A DNA stretch of 64,000 nucleotides from Catenulispora pinisilvae (lineage in GTDB: Bacteria > Actinomycetota > Actinomycetes > Streptomycetales > Catenulisporaceae). Made by a program: the position numbers and the translations under genes. Positions within the stretch are counted from its first letter, which is position 1, and every line of letters begins with the position of its first letter. Under the pieces are notes generated by a model. The model ran no database searches. It saw nothing but the letters and a program-made list of their open reading frames with translations, and was not told the DNA's origin. The DNA lies in contig NZ_JAAFZA010000019.1 in the NCBI RefSeq assembly GCF_015356865.1, positions 1-64,000 of the forward strand. Direction: 5' to 3'. Shown here piece by piece: positions 44,898 through 53,732 of the stretch.

Positions 44898-44915
44898 TCG
44901 AACATCCCTGTTTGA
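44898..44915. promoter_or_regulatory. Second, weaker copy of the same operator
   Basis: TCGAAC (44898-44903)-N6-GTTTGA (44910-44915), the same 6-6-6 layout with one mismatch, 25 bases before the exporter start. Tandem sites suggest cooperative repression. Confidence 0.5.
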
Positions 44916-44939
44916 TTTCTCTGACCGGAAGGGCCCGCG

Positions 44940-46352
44940 ATGGAACCCGAACCCAATCCCGACCCGCGCCGCTGGACCGCCCTGACCCTGCTCTGCCTGG
45001 CACAGTTCATGTTGATCATCGACATCACGGCCGTGAACCTGGCGCTGCCGTCCATGGCCACCGGCCTGTCCCTCGGCCGCCAAGCCCTGACCTGGGTCCC
45101 GGCCGCCTACACGCTGTGCTTCGGCGGCCTGCTCCTGCTCGGCGGCCGGCTCGCCGACGGGCTGGGACGCCGCCGCGCGTTCCTGCTCGGCCTGGCCGCG
45201 TTCACCGTCGCCTCCCTGGCCTCCGGGCTCTCGCACTCAGCCGGGGAACTCATCGCGGGGCGCGCGGTGCAGGGTGTGGCCGCCGCGCTGCTCTCCCCGG
45301 CTGCCTTGTCGATCGTCACCACGACCTTCCACGGACCCGAGCGGACCAAGGCGCTCGGCGTCTGGGGCGCGATCAGCGGAGCCGGGGCCGCGGTCGGGGT
45401 GCTGGTCGGCGGCGCGCTGACGTCGGGGCCGGGCTGGCGCTGGGTGTTCTTCGTGAACCTGCCGGTCGGGCTCGTACTCCTGGCCCTGCTCCCCCGCCTG
45501 GTCCCGGCCTCAACCCCGGCCCGGTCGCTCCGCGGCCTGGACCTGCCCGGCGCCCTCGCCGCGACCGCCACCGCCGCACTGCTGGTCTACGGCCTGATCC
45601 ACGCCGGAAGCGCCGGCTGGGCCACGGCCGCGACCCTGCTGCCGCTGGCCGGCGCCGTGGTGACCGCCGGGGCGTTGGTGGCGCTGGAACGCTCGGCGAG
45701 GCAACCGCTGCTGCGGCCGGGCCTGATCCGCGACCGCTCGGTGGTCGCGGGGACCGCGGTGATGTTCGCGGCGACCATCATCCTGATCACCGGCTTCTTC
45801 CTCATCTCCTGGTACCTCCAGTACCGCGCGGGCTACTCGGCGCTGAAGACCGGCCTGGTCTACCTGCCGGTCGCGGTGGCGACCGGCCTCGGCGCGCACC
45901 TGGCCTCGCACAGCCTCGGCCACCTCGGCTTCCGCGGCACGGCGTGCGCCGGATTCACACTCGCAGCCGTCGGCGCACTGCTGCTGACCCGCCTGCCGGT
46001 GTCAGGGAACGCGGCGCTCGCCGTACTGCCCGGGTTCATACTGCTCAGCGCCGGAGTCGGCATGGCGCTGGTGACGGCCACGACCGCCGCCCTGCACCAG
46101 GCCGACCAGCGCGAGGCCGGGGTGGTCTCCGCACTGGTGAACACCGGGCACGAGCTCGGATCGGCGCTGGGCGTCGCGCTGGCGTCGGTGCTCGCCGCCT
46201 CCAGCCTCGGCACGGCAGCCACCGGCGTCGGCGGCTTCCGGACGGCGTTCGCGCTGGCTGCCGGGATCGCACTGGCGGCCGCGGCCGCCGCGCTGAGCGC
46301 GCTGCCCGCGGGACGTCCGGATCCGGCGGCGCGGCCGGTGTTCGGGCACTGA
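44940..46352 (+). CDS. MFS drug exporter (DHA2 family, 14 TM)
   Basis: 470 residues. Typical DHA2 opening LTLLCLAQFMLIIDITAVNLALPSM, motif A-like GGRLADGLGRRRAF, and motif C region GAISGAGAAVGVLVGGALT. About 13-14 hydrophobic segments along the chain. The start ATG 44940 comes directly after the tandem palindromes and a TetR gene lies downstream on the same strand; so regulation by that TetR is likely. Substrate unknown. The intact gene is a useful reference for the truncated stub at 35.2 kb. Confidence 0.9.
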   Translation: MEPEPNPDPRRWTALTLLCLAQFMLIIDITAVNLALPSMATGLSLGRQALTWVPAAYTLCFGGLLLLGGRLADGLGRRRAFLLGLAAFTVASLASGLSHSAGELIAGRAVQGVAAALLSPAALSIVTTTFHGPERTKALGVWGAISGAGAAVGVLVGGALTSGPGWRWVFFVNLPVGLVLLALLPRLVPASTPARSLRGLDLPGALAATATAALLVYGLIHAGSAGWATAATLLPLAGAVVTAGALVALERSARQPLLRPGLIRDRSVVAGTAVMFAATIILITGFFLISWYLQYRAGYSALKTGLVYLPVAVATGLGAHLASHSLGHLGFRGTACAGFTLAAVGALLLTRLPVSGNAALAVLPGFILLSAGVGMALVTATTAALHQADQREAGVVSALVNTGHELGSALGVALASVLAASSLGTAATGVGGFRTAFALAAGIALAAAAAALSALPAGRPDPAARPVFGH

Positions 46353-46363
46353 TGGGCTGCGGC

Positions 46364-46405
46364 GTCGTAGTCGTGGCGTCGTAATCGTGGCGCTGTAGTC
46401 GTGGC
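46364..46405 (+). repeat. Three 14-bp tandem repeats before tetR
   Basis: GTCGTAGTCGTGGC, GTCGTAATCGTGGC and GCTGTAGTCGTGGC follow each other without gaps, starting 11 bases after the MFS stop and ending 43 bases before the tetR start. A partial fourth unit follows. Function unknown. Confidence 0.6.
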
Positions 46406-46448
46406 GCCGCGATCGGGCGGCCATGGCCCCAGGCCATACCCTGAGGCC

Positions 46449-47072
46449 ATGGCCCCCAAGACCGACAAGCGCCCGGCGAAGCGCGCCGACGCTGAGCGGA
46501 CCGTCACGGCCGTCCTGGACGCGGCCCTGCGGAGCTTCGCGAGCAGCCCGGACACCACCGTCACCGAGATCGCCAAGGCGGCGGGCGTGGGCCGGGTGAC
46601 GGTCTACGGCCACTTCGACTCCCTCCCGGCGATCGTCGACGCCCTGCTGGTCCGCTCGCTCGCCGAGGCCGACGCCGGTTTCGCCGAACTGGACCTGGAA
46701 TCGGGCACCGCCACCGCGGCCGTGGACCGCCTGCTGCACGCGCCGTGGCTGCTCGGCCGCTACCAGGGGCTGCTGGCCGCGGCCACCCGGCACCTCGGCC
46801 CGGAGAAGGTCCGGCAGCTGCACGAGCGGGTCTTCGCCCGGATCGAGGCGGTGATCGTCCGGGGCCGCCACGACGGTGAGTTCCGCACCGACCTACCGCT
46901 GCCGTGGGTAATGGCCTCGATCTACGCCCTCGCACACGCGGCCGCCGCCGAAGCCGACGCGGAGCGGCTGCCGCGCACCGAGGCCGCCGACCTGCTGAGC
47001 ACCACGTTGCTCGGGCTACTTCGGGATCCGGCAGCGGGCTGTCAGAGCGAACCTGCGCAAATGACGCCATGA
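46449..47072 (+). CDS. TetR-family transcriptional regulator
   Basis: 207 residues from ATG 46449. Helix-turn-helix DTTVTEIAKAAGVGRVTVYGHFDSLPAIVDALL (residues 35-70) after an N-terminal Lys/Arg-rich stretch. The C-terminal ligand domain is helical with several Trp and Leu. Sits 96 bases after the MFS exporter gene and is the probable repressor acting at the TCAAAC-N6-GTTTGA sites. The last dozen residues (CQSEPAQMTP) fall inside a promoter-like sequence shared with recQ, so the natural C-terminus may originally have been elsewhere. Confidence 0.85.
   Translation: MAPKTDKRPAKRADAERTVTAVLDAALRSFASSPDTTVTEIAKAAGVGRVTVYGHFDSLPAIVDALLVRSLAEADAGFAELDLESGTATAAVDRLLHAPWLLGRYQGLLAAATRHLGPEKVRQLHERVFARIEAVIVRGRHDGEFRTDLPLPWVMASIYALAHAAAAEADAERLPRTEAADLLSTTLLGLLRDPAAGCQSEPAQMTP
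47039..47071 (+). promoter_or_regulatory. DNA-damage-type promoter copy inside the tetR 3' end
   Basis: CTGTCAGAG-N8-CGCAAA, then seven bases to an ATG at 47069. It matches the recQ promoter block (56063-56095, minus strand) at about 28 of 32 positions, including the same N8 CGAACCTG. The ATG here opens only four codons before a stop. The layout resembles the RecA-NDp motif (TTGTCRGTG-N8-TANNNT) controlled by PafBC in mycobacteria. Its downstream gene appears to be lost. Confidence 0.4.
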
Positions 47073-47267
47073 GCAACACACGTTGAACGCGATCTGCGTT
47101 CCCCAGCCACCTGCCGTCGCCCCGAAAGCTGAGCGTGCCGAAAATCATCCCCGCGAGCTGGGATGACGCTGGATCGCGGGCGTTGAAGAGAATCACGGGT
47201 GGGGCTACCGCCGCATGGCCTTGCCGAAGGTGCCGATGACCGATGCCGCGCCCAAGCGCAACGCAAC

Positions 47268-47291
47268 GCGCCGCGCCGCGCCGCGCCGCGC
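47268..47291 (+). repeat. CGCCG microsatellite
   Basis: About four to five copies of a 5-base CGCCG unit within the non-coding 47.07-47.69 kb region. Slippage-prone sequence; no function seen. Confidence 0.5.
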
Positions 47292-47326
47292 AAAGCTTTC
47301 GCACGATGCGGCCTTCGGCAAAGCGC

Positions 47327-47462
47327 TACAACACTGCCGTCACCTGACGCTTGAGCGGCCATCGCCCCCGGCGACACTGGGCAGTTCGGCTTCCAGAGCA
47401 CCTGGGCCTCGAACGTCACCTCGCCCACGAGCTTCGCCCTCAACGGAACCGCGTGCAGCTGA
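47327..47462 (+). pseudogene. Remnant of a cellulose-binding CBM2 C-terminus
   Basis: From TAC 47327 the reading is YNTAVT, then a frame change at 47345 gives DA(stop)AAIAPGDTGQFGFQSTW and SNVTSPTSFALNGTACS followed by a stop at 47460. This is the last third of a family 2 carbohydrate-binding module, where xIAPGxxxxFGFQxTW and PTSFxLNGxxC are diagnostic. The in-frame TGA sits where the family has a Trp (TGG). The enzyme domain is gone. Upstream to 47073 and downstream to 47693 no gene is supportable. Confidence 0.6.
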
Positions 47463-47693
47463 CCGGCCGGCTCCAACGCGCCCGGCAAGTCGCGAACCTT
47501 CCCGATCGTGTTCGCGGCTATGAGGATGACTCGCGGCTGTATGAGCCCACTGACATCGTCGTGTTCATCGCCCCGCATCCCCCGTGAGAGCTACCGGAAT
47601 CGTCCGCTGGCAGGTGATTCGTGATGGCGGCCGGATTCCTAGCGTTGGTGGCAGGTCGCCCGCTGGGGCGATCGCAATCCCGGGAGGCTACCG

Positions 47694-48617
47694 ATGGGCA
47701 CGACGGATATTCGCTGCGACACAGACCTCGATGACAGACCGGTGCGGTCCGGCCACGGTGCTGGACCGGTGCGGTCCGGCCACGGTGACGGTGACGGGCG
47801 CCTGAATCAGCTCGTGCACTCGCCGCTGAGTTGGGCGCTGGCCGGGCTGGCGGGTGTGGGTCTGGTCTCAGGTCTGACCGCGACCGGGCCGGGCCCGGTG
47901 CCGCTGCTGGGCGGGGTCGTCGCGATGGGGGTGTACTGGCTGGTGATGCGCCGCCTGGCGCGGCGGGCCACACCGGAGATCGCCCGGCGTGGCGCCGGGC
48001 GGCGGGTGCTGCTGGGCGGCGCGATCGGGCTGGGGTTCGTCGCGGCGGCCACAGCGCTGATCGCGGCGTTCGGCGGGTACTCGTTCTCCTGGGCGCACCA
48101 TGCCGTGCTGCCGACCTTGGCATCGGTGCTGGCGCTCCAGGCGGGGGCCGCGGTGACCGAGGAGCTGATGTTCCGCGGGGTGGCACTCCAGGCCATCGAG
48201 CAGCGCTGGGGCAGTCGGGTCGCGGTCGTGGCCACGGCGTTGTTCTTCGGCGCCGCACACCTGGCCAATCCGGGGGCGACGCTCTGGAGCGGGCTGGCGA
48301 TCGCGATCGAGGCCGGGGTCATGCTGGGGGCGGCGTTCCTGTGGCGGCGCAGCATCTGGCTGGTCGTCGGCGTGCACTTCGCCTGGAACACCGTCGAGCA
48401 GTTGCTGGGCGTCCCGGTGTCCGGGCACGCCGCCGATGCCCGGCTGCTGACCGTGCACACCAGCGGCTCGCACCTGCTGACCGGCGGCGGGTTCGGCCTG
48501 GAGGCCTCGGTCGTCCCGGTGGTGATCAGCCTGCTGCTCGCGGTGCCGATGTTCGCCGCCGCCCGCCGACGTGGCAATGTGGTGCCCGCACGCCGCGCCA
48601 ACCGGAGGAACCGCTAG
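47694..48617 (+). CDS. CPBP family intramembrane metalloprotease
   Basis: 307 residues, ATG 47694 preceded by CGGGAGG. Membrane protein with about eight hydrophobic segments. The CPBP (Abi/CAAX-like) motifs are present: AAVTEELMFRG (EExxxR), FFGAAHL (FxxxH) and VGVHFAWNT (HxxxN). Residues 14-30 contain a duplicated GPVRSGHG from a 27-base DNA repeat. The stop TAG overlaps the kinase GTG by one base, so protease, kinase and response regulator form one operon and the protease may act in the same signalling pathway. Confidence 0.85.
   Translation: MGTTDIRCDTDLDDRPVRSGHGAGPVRSGHGDGDGRLNQLVHSPLSWALAGLAGVGLVSGLTATGPGPVPLLGGVVAMGVYWLVMRRLARRATPEIARRGAGRRVLLGGAIGLGFVAAATALIAAFGGYSFSWAHHAVLPTLASVLALQAGAAVTEELMFRGVALQAIEQRWGSRVAVVATALFFGAAHLANPGATLWSGLAIAIEAGVMLGAAFLWRRSIWLVVGVHFAWNTVEQLLGVPVSGHAADARLLTVHTSGSHLLTGGGFGLEASVVPVVISLLLAVPMFAAARRRGNVVPARRANRRNR
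47737..47787 (+). repeat. 27-bp direct repeat in the protease gene
   Basis: A 24-base block beginning GACCGGTGCGGTCCGG and ending CACGGTG occurs at 47737-47760 and identically at 47764-47787, with period 27, thus in frame. It encodes the repeated residues PVRSGHG near the N-terminus. Confidence 0.75.
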
Positions 48618-49894
48618 TGAACGCGTCCGCCACGCCTCGCCGGCCGGTGCCGCCGCGGGGCGTGCGCGGCTTGCGCGGCTTGCGCGGCATAGGCGGCTTG
48701 CGGGACTTGCGCCGCCGCCAGGATGCGCTGATCGAGGACGGCGTGCTGGCGGCGGCGCTCGCGGTGCTCGCCTTCGCTCCGGCGCTGTCGAAGGTCGGCG
48801 CGCAGATAGGCGACCTGCCCCGCCGCCCGGCCGACGCCCTGAGCGTCGTGCTGGCCCTGGTGCAGACGCTGCCGCTGGCCGCGCGGCGAAGGTTCCCGGC
48901 GGCCGTGCTGACGGTCATCGGCGCCGGGTTCGCCGTGGATCAGGCCCGGGGCTACCCGACGACGTTCGCCAGCATCGGGCTGTATCTGGCCCTTTACTCC
49001 GCGGGGGCCGACCAGGAGCGATCACGCCGCGTCGCCGCCGCCGCCGCGACCGCCGGTTACGCAGCGCTGGCCCTGGTGCTGCACCACCTCGGTTCGCTGC
49101 TCGGGTTCGGCGACTACTTCGCCTTCTATCTGGCCGCCGCCGCGGCCTGGCTGGCCGGCGGCCTGATGCGCAGGCTGCGAGAGCAGGAGGCTGAACGGCG
49201 GCGGCTGGCCGCCGAGGCCGCCACCGCCGCCGAACGGGCCCGGATCGCCCGCGAACTGCACGACGTCGTCACCCACCACGTGACGGCCATGGTGGTGCAG
49301 GCCGACGCGGCGCAGTACCTGCTGGAATCCGACCCGCAGCGGGCCTCGGCCGGGCTGACATCCGTATCCGACACCGGGCGGCGCGCGCTGACCGAGCTGC
49401 GCTATCTGCTCGGTGTGCTGGAGGCGACCGGCGACAAGCCCGCCGGCGACCCGACGCGCCCGGACCTCGCCCCGGCCCAGGGCGCGATCGCGGACCTGGT
49501 CGAGCAGGCCAGGGCCGCGGGTCACGCCGTCGAACTCAGCGAAGCCGGTGAACGACGAGTGCGACCGGCCGCGGTGGAACTGGCCGCGTACCGCGTGGTG
49601 CAGGAGGCGCTGACCAACGCGATGAAGCATGCGCCCGGGGCCCGCACCCACGTCCGGCTCAACCAGCACCCGCGGCACATCGAGGTCGAGGTGAGGACCG
49701 AGGGATCCGCCGTGGAAGGACCGGCGGCCTCCGCATCCGCCTACCGCGCACCGGAGCTGCCGGCCGGCGGCCGGGGTCTGGCCGGCCTGCGCGAGCGCGT
49801 CCGCGTGCTCGACGGCGTACTGGAGGCCGGCCCACGCCCCGACGGCGGATTCACCGTCCGAGCCCGGATCCCGGCCGGACCCGATCAGGAGTGA
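48617..49894 (+). CDS. Two-component sensor histidine kinase (NarL-type, HisKA_3)
   Basis: 425 residues from GTG 48617 with GGAGGAA six bases before. Residues 1-30 are Arg/Gly-rich and cytosolic. Four to five membrane helices follow in residues 40-165. The dimerisation/phosphoacceptor region is AERARIARELHDVVTHHVTAM with the phosphorylated His. The ATPase domain includes VVQEALTNAMKHAPGA (N box) and GGRGLAGLRERV (G box). Start codon overlaps the protease stop; the response regulator begins four bases after the stop. Confidence 0.9.
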   Translation: MNASATPRRPVPPRGVRGLRGLRGIGGLRDLRRRQDALIEDGVLAAALAVLAFAPALSKVGAQIGDLPRRPADALSVVLALVQTLPLAARRRFPAAVLTVIGAGFAVDQARGYPTTFASIGLYLALYSAGADQERSRRVAAAAATAGYAALALVLHHLGSLLGFGDYFAFYLAAAAAWLAGGLMRRLREQEAERRRLAAEAATAAERARIARELHDVVTHHVTAMVVQADAAQYLLESDPQRASAGLTSVSDTGRRALTELRYLLGVLEATGDKPAGDPTRPDLAPAQGAIADLVEQARAAGHAVELSEAGERRVRPAAVELAAYRVVQEALTNAMKHAPGARTHVRLNQHPRHIEVEVRTEGSAVEGPAASASAYRAPELPAGGRGLAGLRERVRVLDGVLEAGPRPDGGFTVRARIPAGPDQE

Positions 49895-49898
49895 GCCC

Positions 49899-50585
49899 AT
49901 GACCGACCAGCCGATCCGCGTGCTCGTCTGCGACGACCAGGAACTGGTGCGCACCGGCTACGTCACGATCTTCTCCGCACAGCCCGACATGGAGGTCGTC
50001 GGCGAGGCCGCCAACGGCCTGGAGGCGGTCCACGAGGCGACGCGCCTGCGTCCCGACGCCGTGGTGATGGACATCCGGATGCCCTTGCTGGACGGCATCG
50101 AGGCCACCCGCCGCCTGGCCGGGCCACAGGCCGCCGACCCGCCGAAGATCCTGGTCGTCACCACGTTCAACGTCGATGCCTACGTCTACGAGGCCTTCCG
50201 CGCCGGAGCCAGCGGTTTCCTGCTCAAGGACGCACCTCCGGCCCAACTGGTCAACGGCGTCCGCACCGTCACCGGAGGCGAAGCCCTGCTGGCACCGGCG
50301 GTGACTCGCGCGCTCATCGGCCACTTCGCCGAACGGCTGCGCCCGGGCGACCCGTCCCGCACGGCGCGCGAAGACATCGTGCGCACGCTGACGCCTCGCG
50401 AGTTGGAAGTACTCGAACACATCGCCCAAGGGCTCTCGAACGCCGAGATCGCCACAGCACTGTTCATCACGCCCGAAACCGTCAAGACCTACGTGTCACG
50501 GATCCTCGCCAAACTCGACCTGCGCGACCGCGTCCAGGCAGTCGTCCTGGCGTACCGGATCGGGCTCGCCGGCGGCGCGGCCTGA
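49899..50585 (+). CDS. LuxR/NarL-family response regulator
   Basis: 228 residues. Receiver domain with the acidic pair CDDQELVRTG, phosphoacceptor Asp in VVMDIRMPLLDG, and Lys in SGFLLKDAPP. The C-terminal LuxR helix-turn-helix is LTPRELEVLEHIAQGLSNAEIA...TVKTYVSRILAKL. Partner of the kinase immediately upstream. Targets unknown. Confidence 0.93.
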   Translation: MTDQPIRVLVCDDQELVRTGYVTIFSAQPDMEVVGEAANGLEAVHEATRLRPDAVVMDIRMPLLDGIEATRRLAGPQAADPPKILVVTTFNVDAYVYEAFRAGASGFLLKDAPPAQLVNGVRTVTGGEALLAPAVTRALIGHFAERLRPGDPSRTAREDIVRTLTPRELEVLEHIAQGLSNAEIATALFITPETVKTYVSRILAKLDLRDRVQAVVLAYRIGLAGGAA

Positions 50586-50852
50586 ACCGGCCCGATCGCA
50601 AACATCGCCGCAAAGACCGCACTGCGCTTCGCGCCACGCCCTCGTTCGCCGCGATCGCCGCTCTCAACACCCTGATCAGGGTCGCGGCCCGCCGCCGGGA
50701 CCGCCGGCCCCGGCCCCCGGCCTCGTCAGGGCGCCCCGGAACATCGGGCCCTGATATGGTCACTCCCCAGCAGTGTCGCCGACCGAACACTCGATGTGAT
50801 CGGAACCGACAACGGCGGGGCGATCGGACAGCTATGACGGGGGAGGGAATTT

Positions 50853-50942
50853 GTGACGATCAACCTGGGGATGTGCGGATCCGGTGACTTCGGTGCTCCG
50901 GACTCGCAGTTCGCCCAGCCGGAGTCCGGCGGTGCCCGGTGA
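50853..50942 (+). CDS. 29-residue leader ORF coupled to the TPR-like gene
   Basis: GTG 50853 follows a GGAGGG by seven bases and encodes 29 residues (TINLGMCGSGDFGAPDSQ...). Its TGA overlaps the next gene's GTG start as GTGA (50939-50942). The coupled layout, strong ribosome-binding site and absence of another good site for the downstream gene support translation. I know no similar peptide. It may be a translational coupler or a small secreted or signalling peptide. Confidence 0.5.
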   Translation: MTINLGMCGSGDFGAPDSQFAQPESGGAR

Positions 50943-51904
50943 GAGGATCACAGGGCTCTTCATCGGCCTCGGAACGACTGATCTGGAATCCGGCGGGATC
51001 GGATCGCGATCTGGCCACGGCTTGTCAGGACCTGGCCGCCGGGCGGTTCCGGCCGGCCAAGGATCTGCTGGCGGCGACCGGTCGGCAATGGGATCTGCGG
51101 TGCTACCGGATGTTGCTGCTCGCGCAGGCCGCCGCTCCGAGTGCGGCCGTCGAGCGGTGGCGCAGCGAGGAGCCGGACAACCTCGACGCCGTGCTCCTGC
51201 AAGCCAGGACGGCGGTCATCCGCGCCATCCGGTCCCAGCGCGAGAAGCACCACAGCACGCCGGCTCTCGTCGAACTCGCCGAGAAGTCGTGCCTGGAAGC
51301 CGCCCAATACGCGCCTGGGGATCCGACCCCGTGGGTGGCGCGGTTGCAGTTGCACGTCAGGGCACCAGAGGAGACGACGCCGCGCGAGCTGATGGCCGAA
51401 GTGCGGCGGCGTGATCCGTGGAATCGCGAGGGCTTCCACCGGCTGCTCGCGGCGATCGGCTCCGCAGCCGGCGGGGCCGTGTCGGACGTGTTCGACATGG
51501 CCAGGTGGGCGTCGTCCAACGCGCCGGCCGGATCGCCGATGCACGTGCTGCCGCTCGTGGCATACGTCGACGGGTTCCAGCGCGAATCCGGTGACAGCGC
51601 GCGGGCGCGCTTGATCAACGGAGACCGGCAGTGGGCGGCCGTCCACGCGCGATTGGACATCGAGCGTGCCTACCAGTCCTGGTTCGCCAGCAAGGCCCGC
51701 GCGGGGCCGACACTGCTGCCGGATCTGCACCTGATGGCGCACGCGCTGTGGAAAGGAGGTTATTTCACTGACGCCAAGCCGGTGTTCGAGGAGATCGGCC
51801 GCTACGCGCTGACCATGCCGTGGTCGCTCCACGGCCAGGCCGCCGAAGTGTTCTCCAGAGCACGAGAACGTTGTATGCGGGCTCCAGCACCACCAAGCCC
51901 CTGA
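50939..51904 (+). CDS. Helical-repeat (TPR-like) hypothetical protein
   Basis: 321 residues from GTG 50939 (GTGA overlap with the leader ORF). The chain is nearly all helix, with repeated amphipathic pairs such as DLATACQDLAAGRFRPAKDLL, ALVELAEKSCLEAAQYAPGD and FHRLLAAIGSAAGG, typical of TPR-like superhelices. No catalytic motif. In actinomycetes such proteins are often orphans near regulatory genes. Function unknown. Confidence 0.75.
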   Translation: MRGSQGSSSASERLIWNPAGSDRDLATACQDLAAGRFRPAKDLLAATGRQWDLRCYRMLLLAQAAAPSAAVERWRSEEPDNLDAVLLQARTAVIRAIRSQREKHHSTPALVELAEKSCLEAAQYAPGDPTPWVARLQLHVRAPEETTPRELMAEVRRRDPWNREGFHRLLAAIGSAAGGAVSDVFDMARWASSNAPAGSPMHVLPLVAYVDGFQRESGDSARARLINGDRQWAAVHARLDIERAYQSWFASKARAGPTLLPDLHLMAHALWKGGYFTDAKPVFEEIGRYALTMPWSLHGQAAEVFSRARERCMRAPAPPSP

Positions 51905-52105
51905 TTCAGCACCACCTAACCCCCGCACGTCCCGGAAGCGGCGTTCTGCTCACCCCCACCACGCTCACGATGCCGCACCCGGAGCACGACCTTCCGCACA
52001 GCTGCCGCGGACTGTCGTGCAACTGCCCTGGCGGTGGCCTGCTTTCGCAGCCGCCTGCCAGTCCGCCCCGGCCCCTGACCGATTCGACTCTTTGGAGGTG
52101 CGCTC

Positions 52106-53647
52106 ATGGCGCAGACCAGAGACACCGACGCAGCTTCCCGGCAGCGTCGCAGCAGATCGTCGTTGACCGAGGACGACCTGCGGTTGCACGAGCTCGGATA
52201 CCCCAGACAGCTCGCGAGGCGGGTCAACGCCTTCGGGAACCTGGCGATGTCCGCCACGATCATCAACTTCATCACCGGGATCATGTACTCGACCGCGCTC
52301 GTGATGGCCTCCGGCGGCCCGCGGGTCATGGTCTGGGGCTGGGTCCTGGTCGGCCTGATGGTGCTGTTCGTCGGCGCCTCGATGGCCGAGATCAACTCGG
52401 CGCTGCCGACGTCCGGCGCGCTGTACTACTGGTCGGCCAAACTCGCCAAACGGCATAACGCGGCCTGGTCCTGGTACACCGGTTGGCTGAACTTCGCCGG
52501 CCAGATAGCCGGGACCGCCTCGGCCGACTTCGGCGCCGCCACCTTCATCCAGGCTCTGGCCGCGGCCCAGTGGAGCTCCTACCGCCCCACCACCAAGGGC
52601 ACGCTGGCCATCTACGCCGCCGTCCTGGCCGTGCACGGGCTGCTCAACACCTTCACCGTGCGGCTGGTCGCGTTCTTGAACAAGGTCGCGGTGTGGTGGC
52701 TGCTGATCGGAACCATGGTGATCGTCGGCTGGCTGGCCGTGTTCCCCTCGCACCACACCTCGGCGTCGTTCGCCTTCACCCACTTCGTCAACAGCACCGG
52801 CTTCCATTCCGGGATCTATGCCGGATTGATCGGGCTGCTGTTCAGCGCCGGCACCTTCACCGGGTTCGACGCCTCCGCGCACATGTCGGAGGAGACGGTG
52901 CACGCCTCGGTGTCCGCGCCGAAGGGGATGGTGCGCTCCATAGCGTTCTCCTGGATCGTCGGGCTCATCCTCATCATCGCGATGACCTTCTCGATGACCG
53001 ACTACAGCAACCAGGCCGGCGCCCCGGTGCCGCCGCTGGTGATCTTCACCGGCGCGCTCGGGCTGACCACGGCCAAGCTGTTCATGCTGGTGGTGATCGG
53101 CTCGATGCTGTTCTGCGGCCTGGCGAACCTGACCTCGAACTCCCGCCAGATCTTCGCCTTCTCCCGCGACGGGGCGATGCCCGGCTCCAAGTGGTGGCGC
53201 ACGGTGCGCAACGGCACCCCCGTCAACGCCGTCTGGTTCGCCGCGGTCGGTGCCTTCGTGCTCGCGGTGCCCTCGCTGTGGAGCACCACCGCGTTCCCGG
53301 CGATCGTGTCGATCAACGTCATCGGGTTGTTCGGGTCCTACGGCATCGCCATCTGGCTGTGGCTGCGCCGGCGGGGGGACTTCGAGCGCGGGCCGTGGAA
53401 CCTCGGGCGGTTCAGCGTCCCCGTGGCTCGCGTCGCGATCACCTGGGTCGTTTTCAGCAGCATTCTGTTCCTGCTACCGCAGGTCAGCCCGATCACCGCC
53501 AAGACCTTCAACTACGCGCCGGTCGCGCTCGGCGTGGTGCTGGTGGTCGCCGGACTCTGGTGGGTCATCACCGCCCGACGCAGCTTCCAGGGTCCGATCA
53601 GCTACGGCACGCCTGAGGAGTTGGCACAGATAGAGGCCGAGCTGTGA
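52106..53647 (+). CDS. APC-family amino-acid/GABA permease
   Basis: 513 residues from ATG 52106 (TTTGGAGG before it). Twelve predicted membrane helices. After a basic N-terminus (LHELGYPRQLARRVNAFGN) the first helix starts. GTFTGFDASAHMSEETVHA is the conserved signature of the amino-acid/choline (ACT) permease group, in which many members carry GABA or polyamines. The C-terminus ISYGTPEELAQIEAEL is cytoplasmic. Single gene. Confidence 0.88.
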   Translation: MAQTRDTDAASRQRRSRSSLTEDDLRLHELGYPRQLARRVNAFGNLAMSATIINFITGIMYSTALVMASGGPRVMVWGWVLVGLMVLFVGASMAEINSALPTSGALYYWSAKLAKRHNAAWSWYTGWLNFAGQIAGTASADFGAATFIQALAAAQWSSYRPTTKGTLAIYAAVLAVHGLLNTFTVRLVAFLNKVAVWWLLIGTMVIVGWLAVFPSHHTSASFAFTHFVNSTGFHSGIYAGLIGLLFSAGTFTGFDASAHMSEETVHASVSAPKGMVRSIAFSWIVGLILIIAMTFSMTDYSNQAGAPVPPLVIFTGALGLTTAKLFMLVVIGSMLFCGLANLTSNSRQIFAFSRDGAMPGSKWWRTVRNGTPVNAVWFAAVGAFVLAVPSLWSTTAFPAIVSINVIGLFGSYGIAIWLWLRRRGDFERGPWNLGRFSVPVARVAITWVVFSSILFLLPQVSPITAKTFNYAPVALGVVLVVAGLWWVITARRSFQGPISYGTPEELAQIEAEL

Positions 53648-53732
53648 ACCCGCACCGAGGGATACCGCCAAGGTGGTAGGCCCCCGGAGGGGTGATGTGA
53701 AGCGCCCCGGGTTTCCGCCGCGGCGATAGCTT

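Noticed and set aside
47042-47578. 178-codon minus ORF
   Set aside because: Its sense-like part is the complement of the CBM2 relic and the promoter block.
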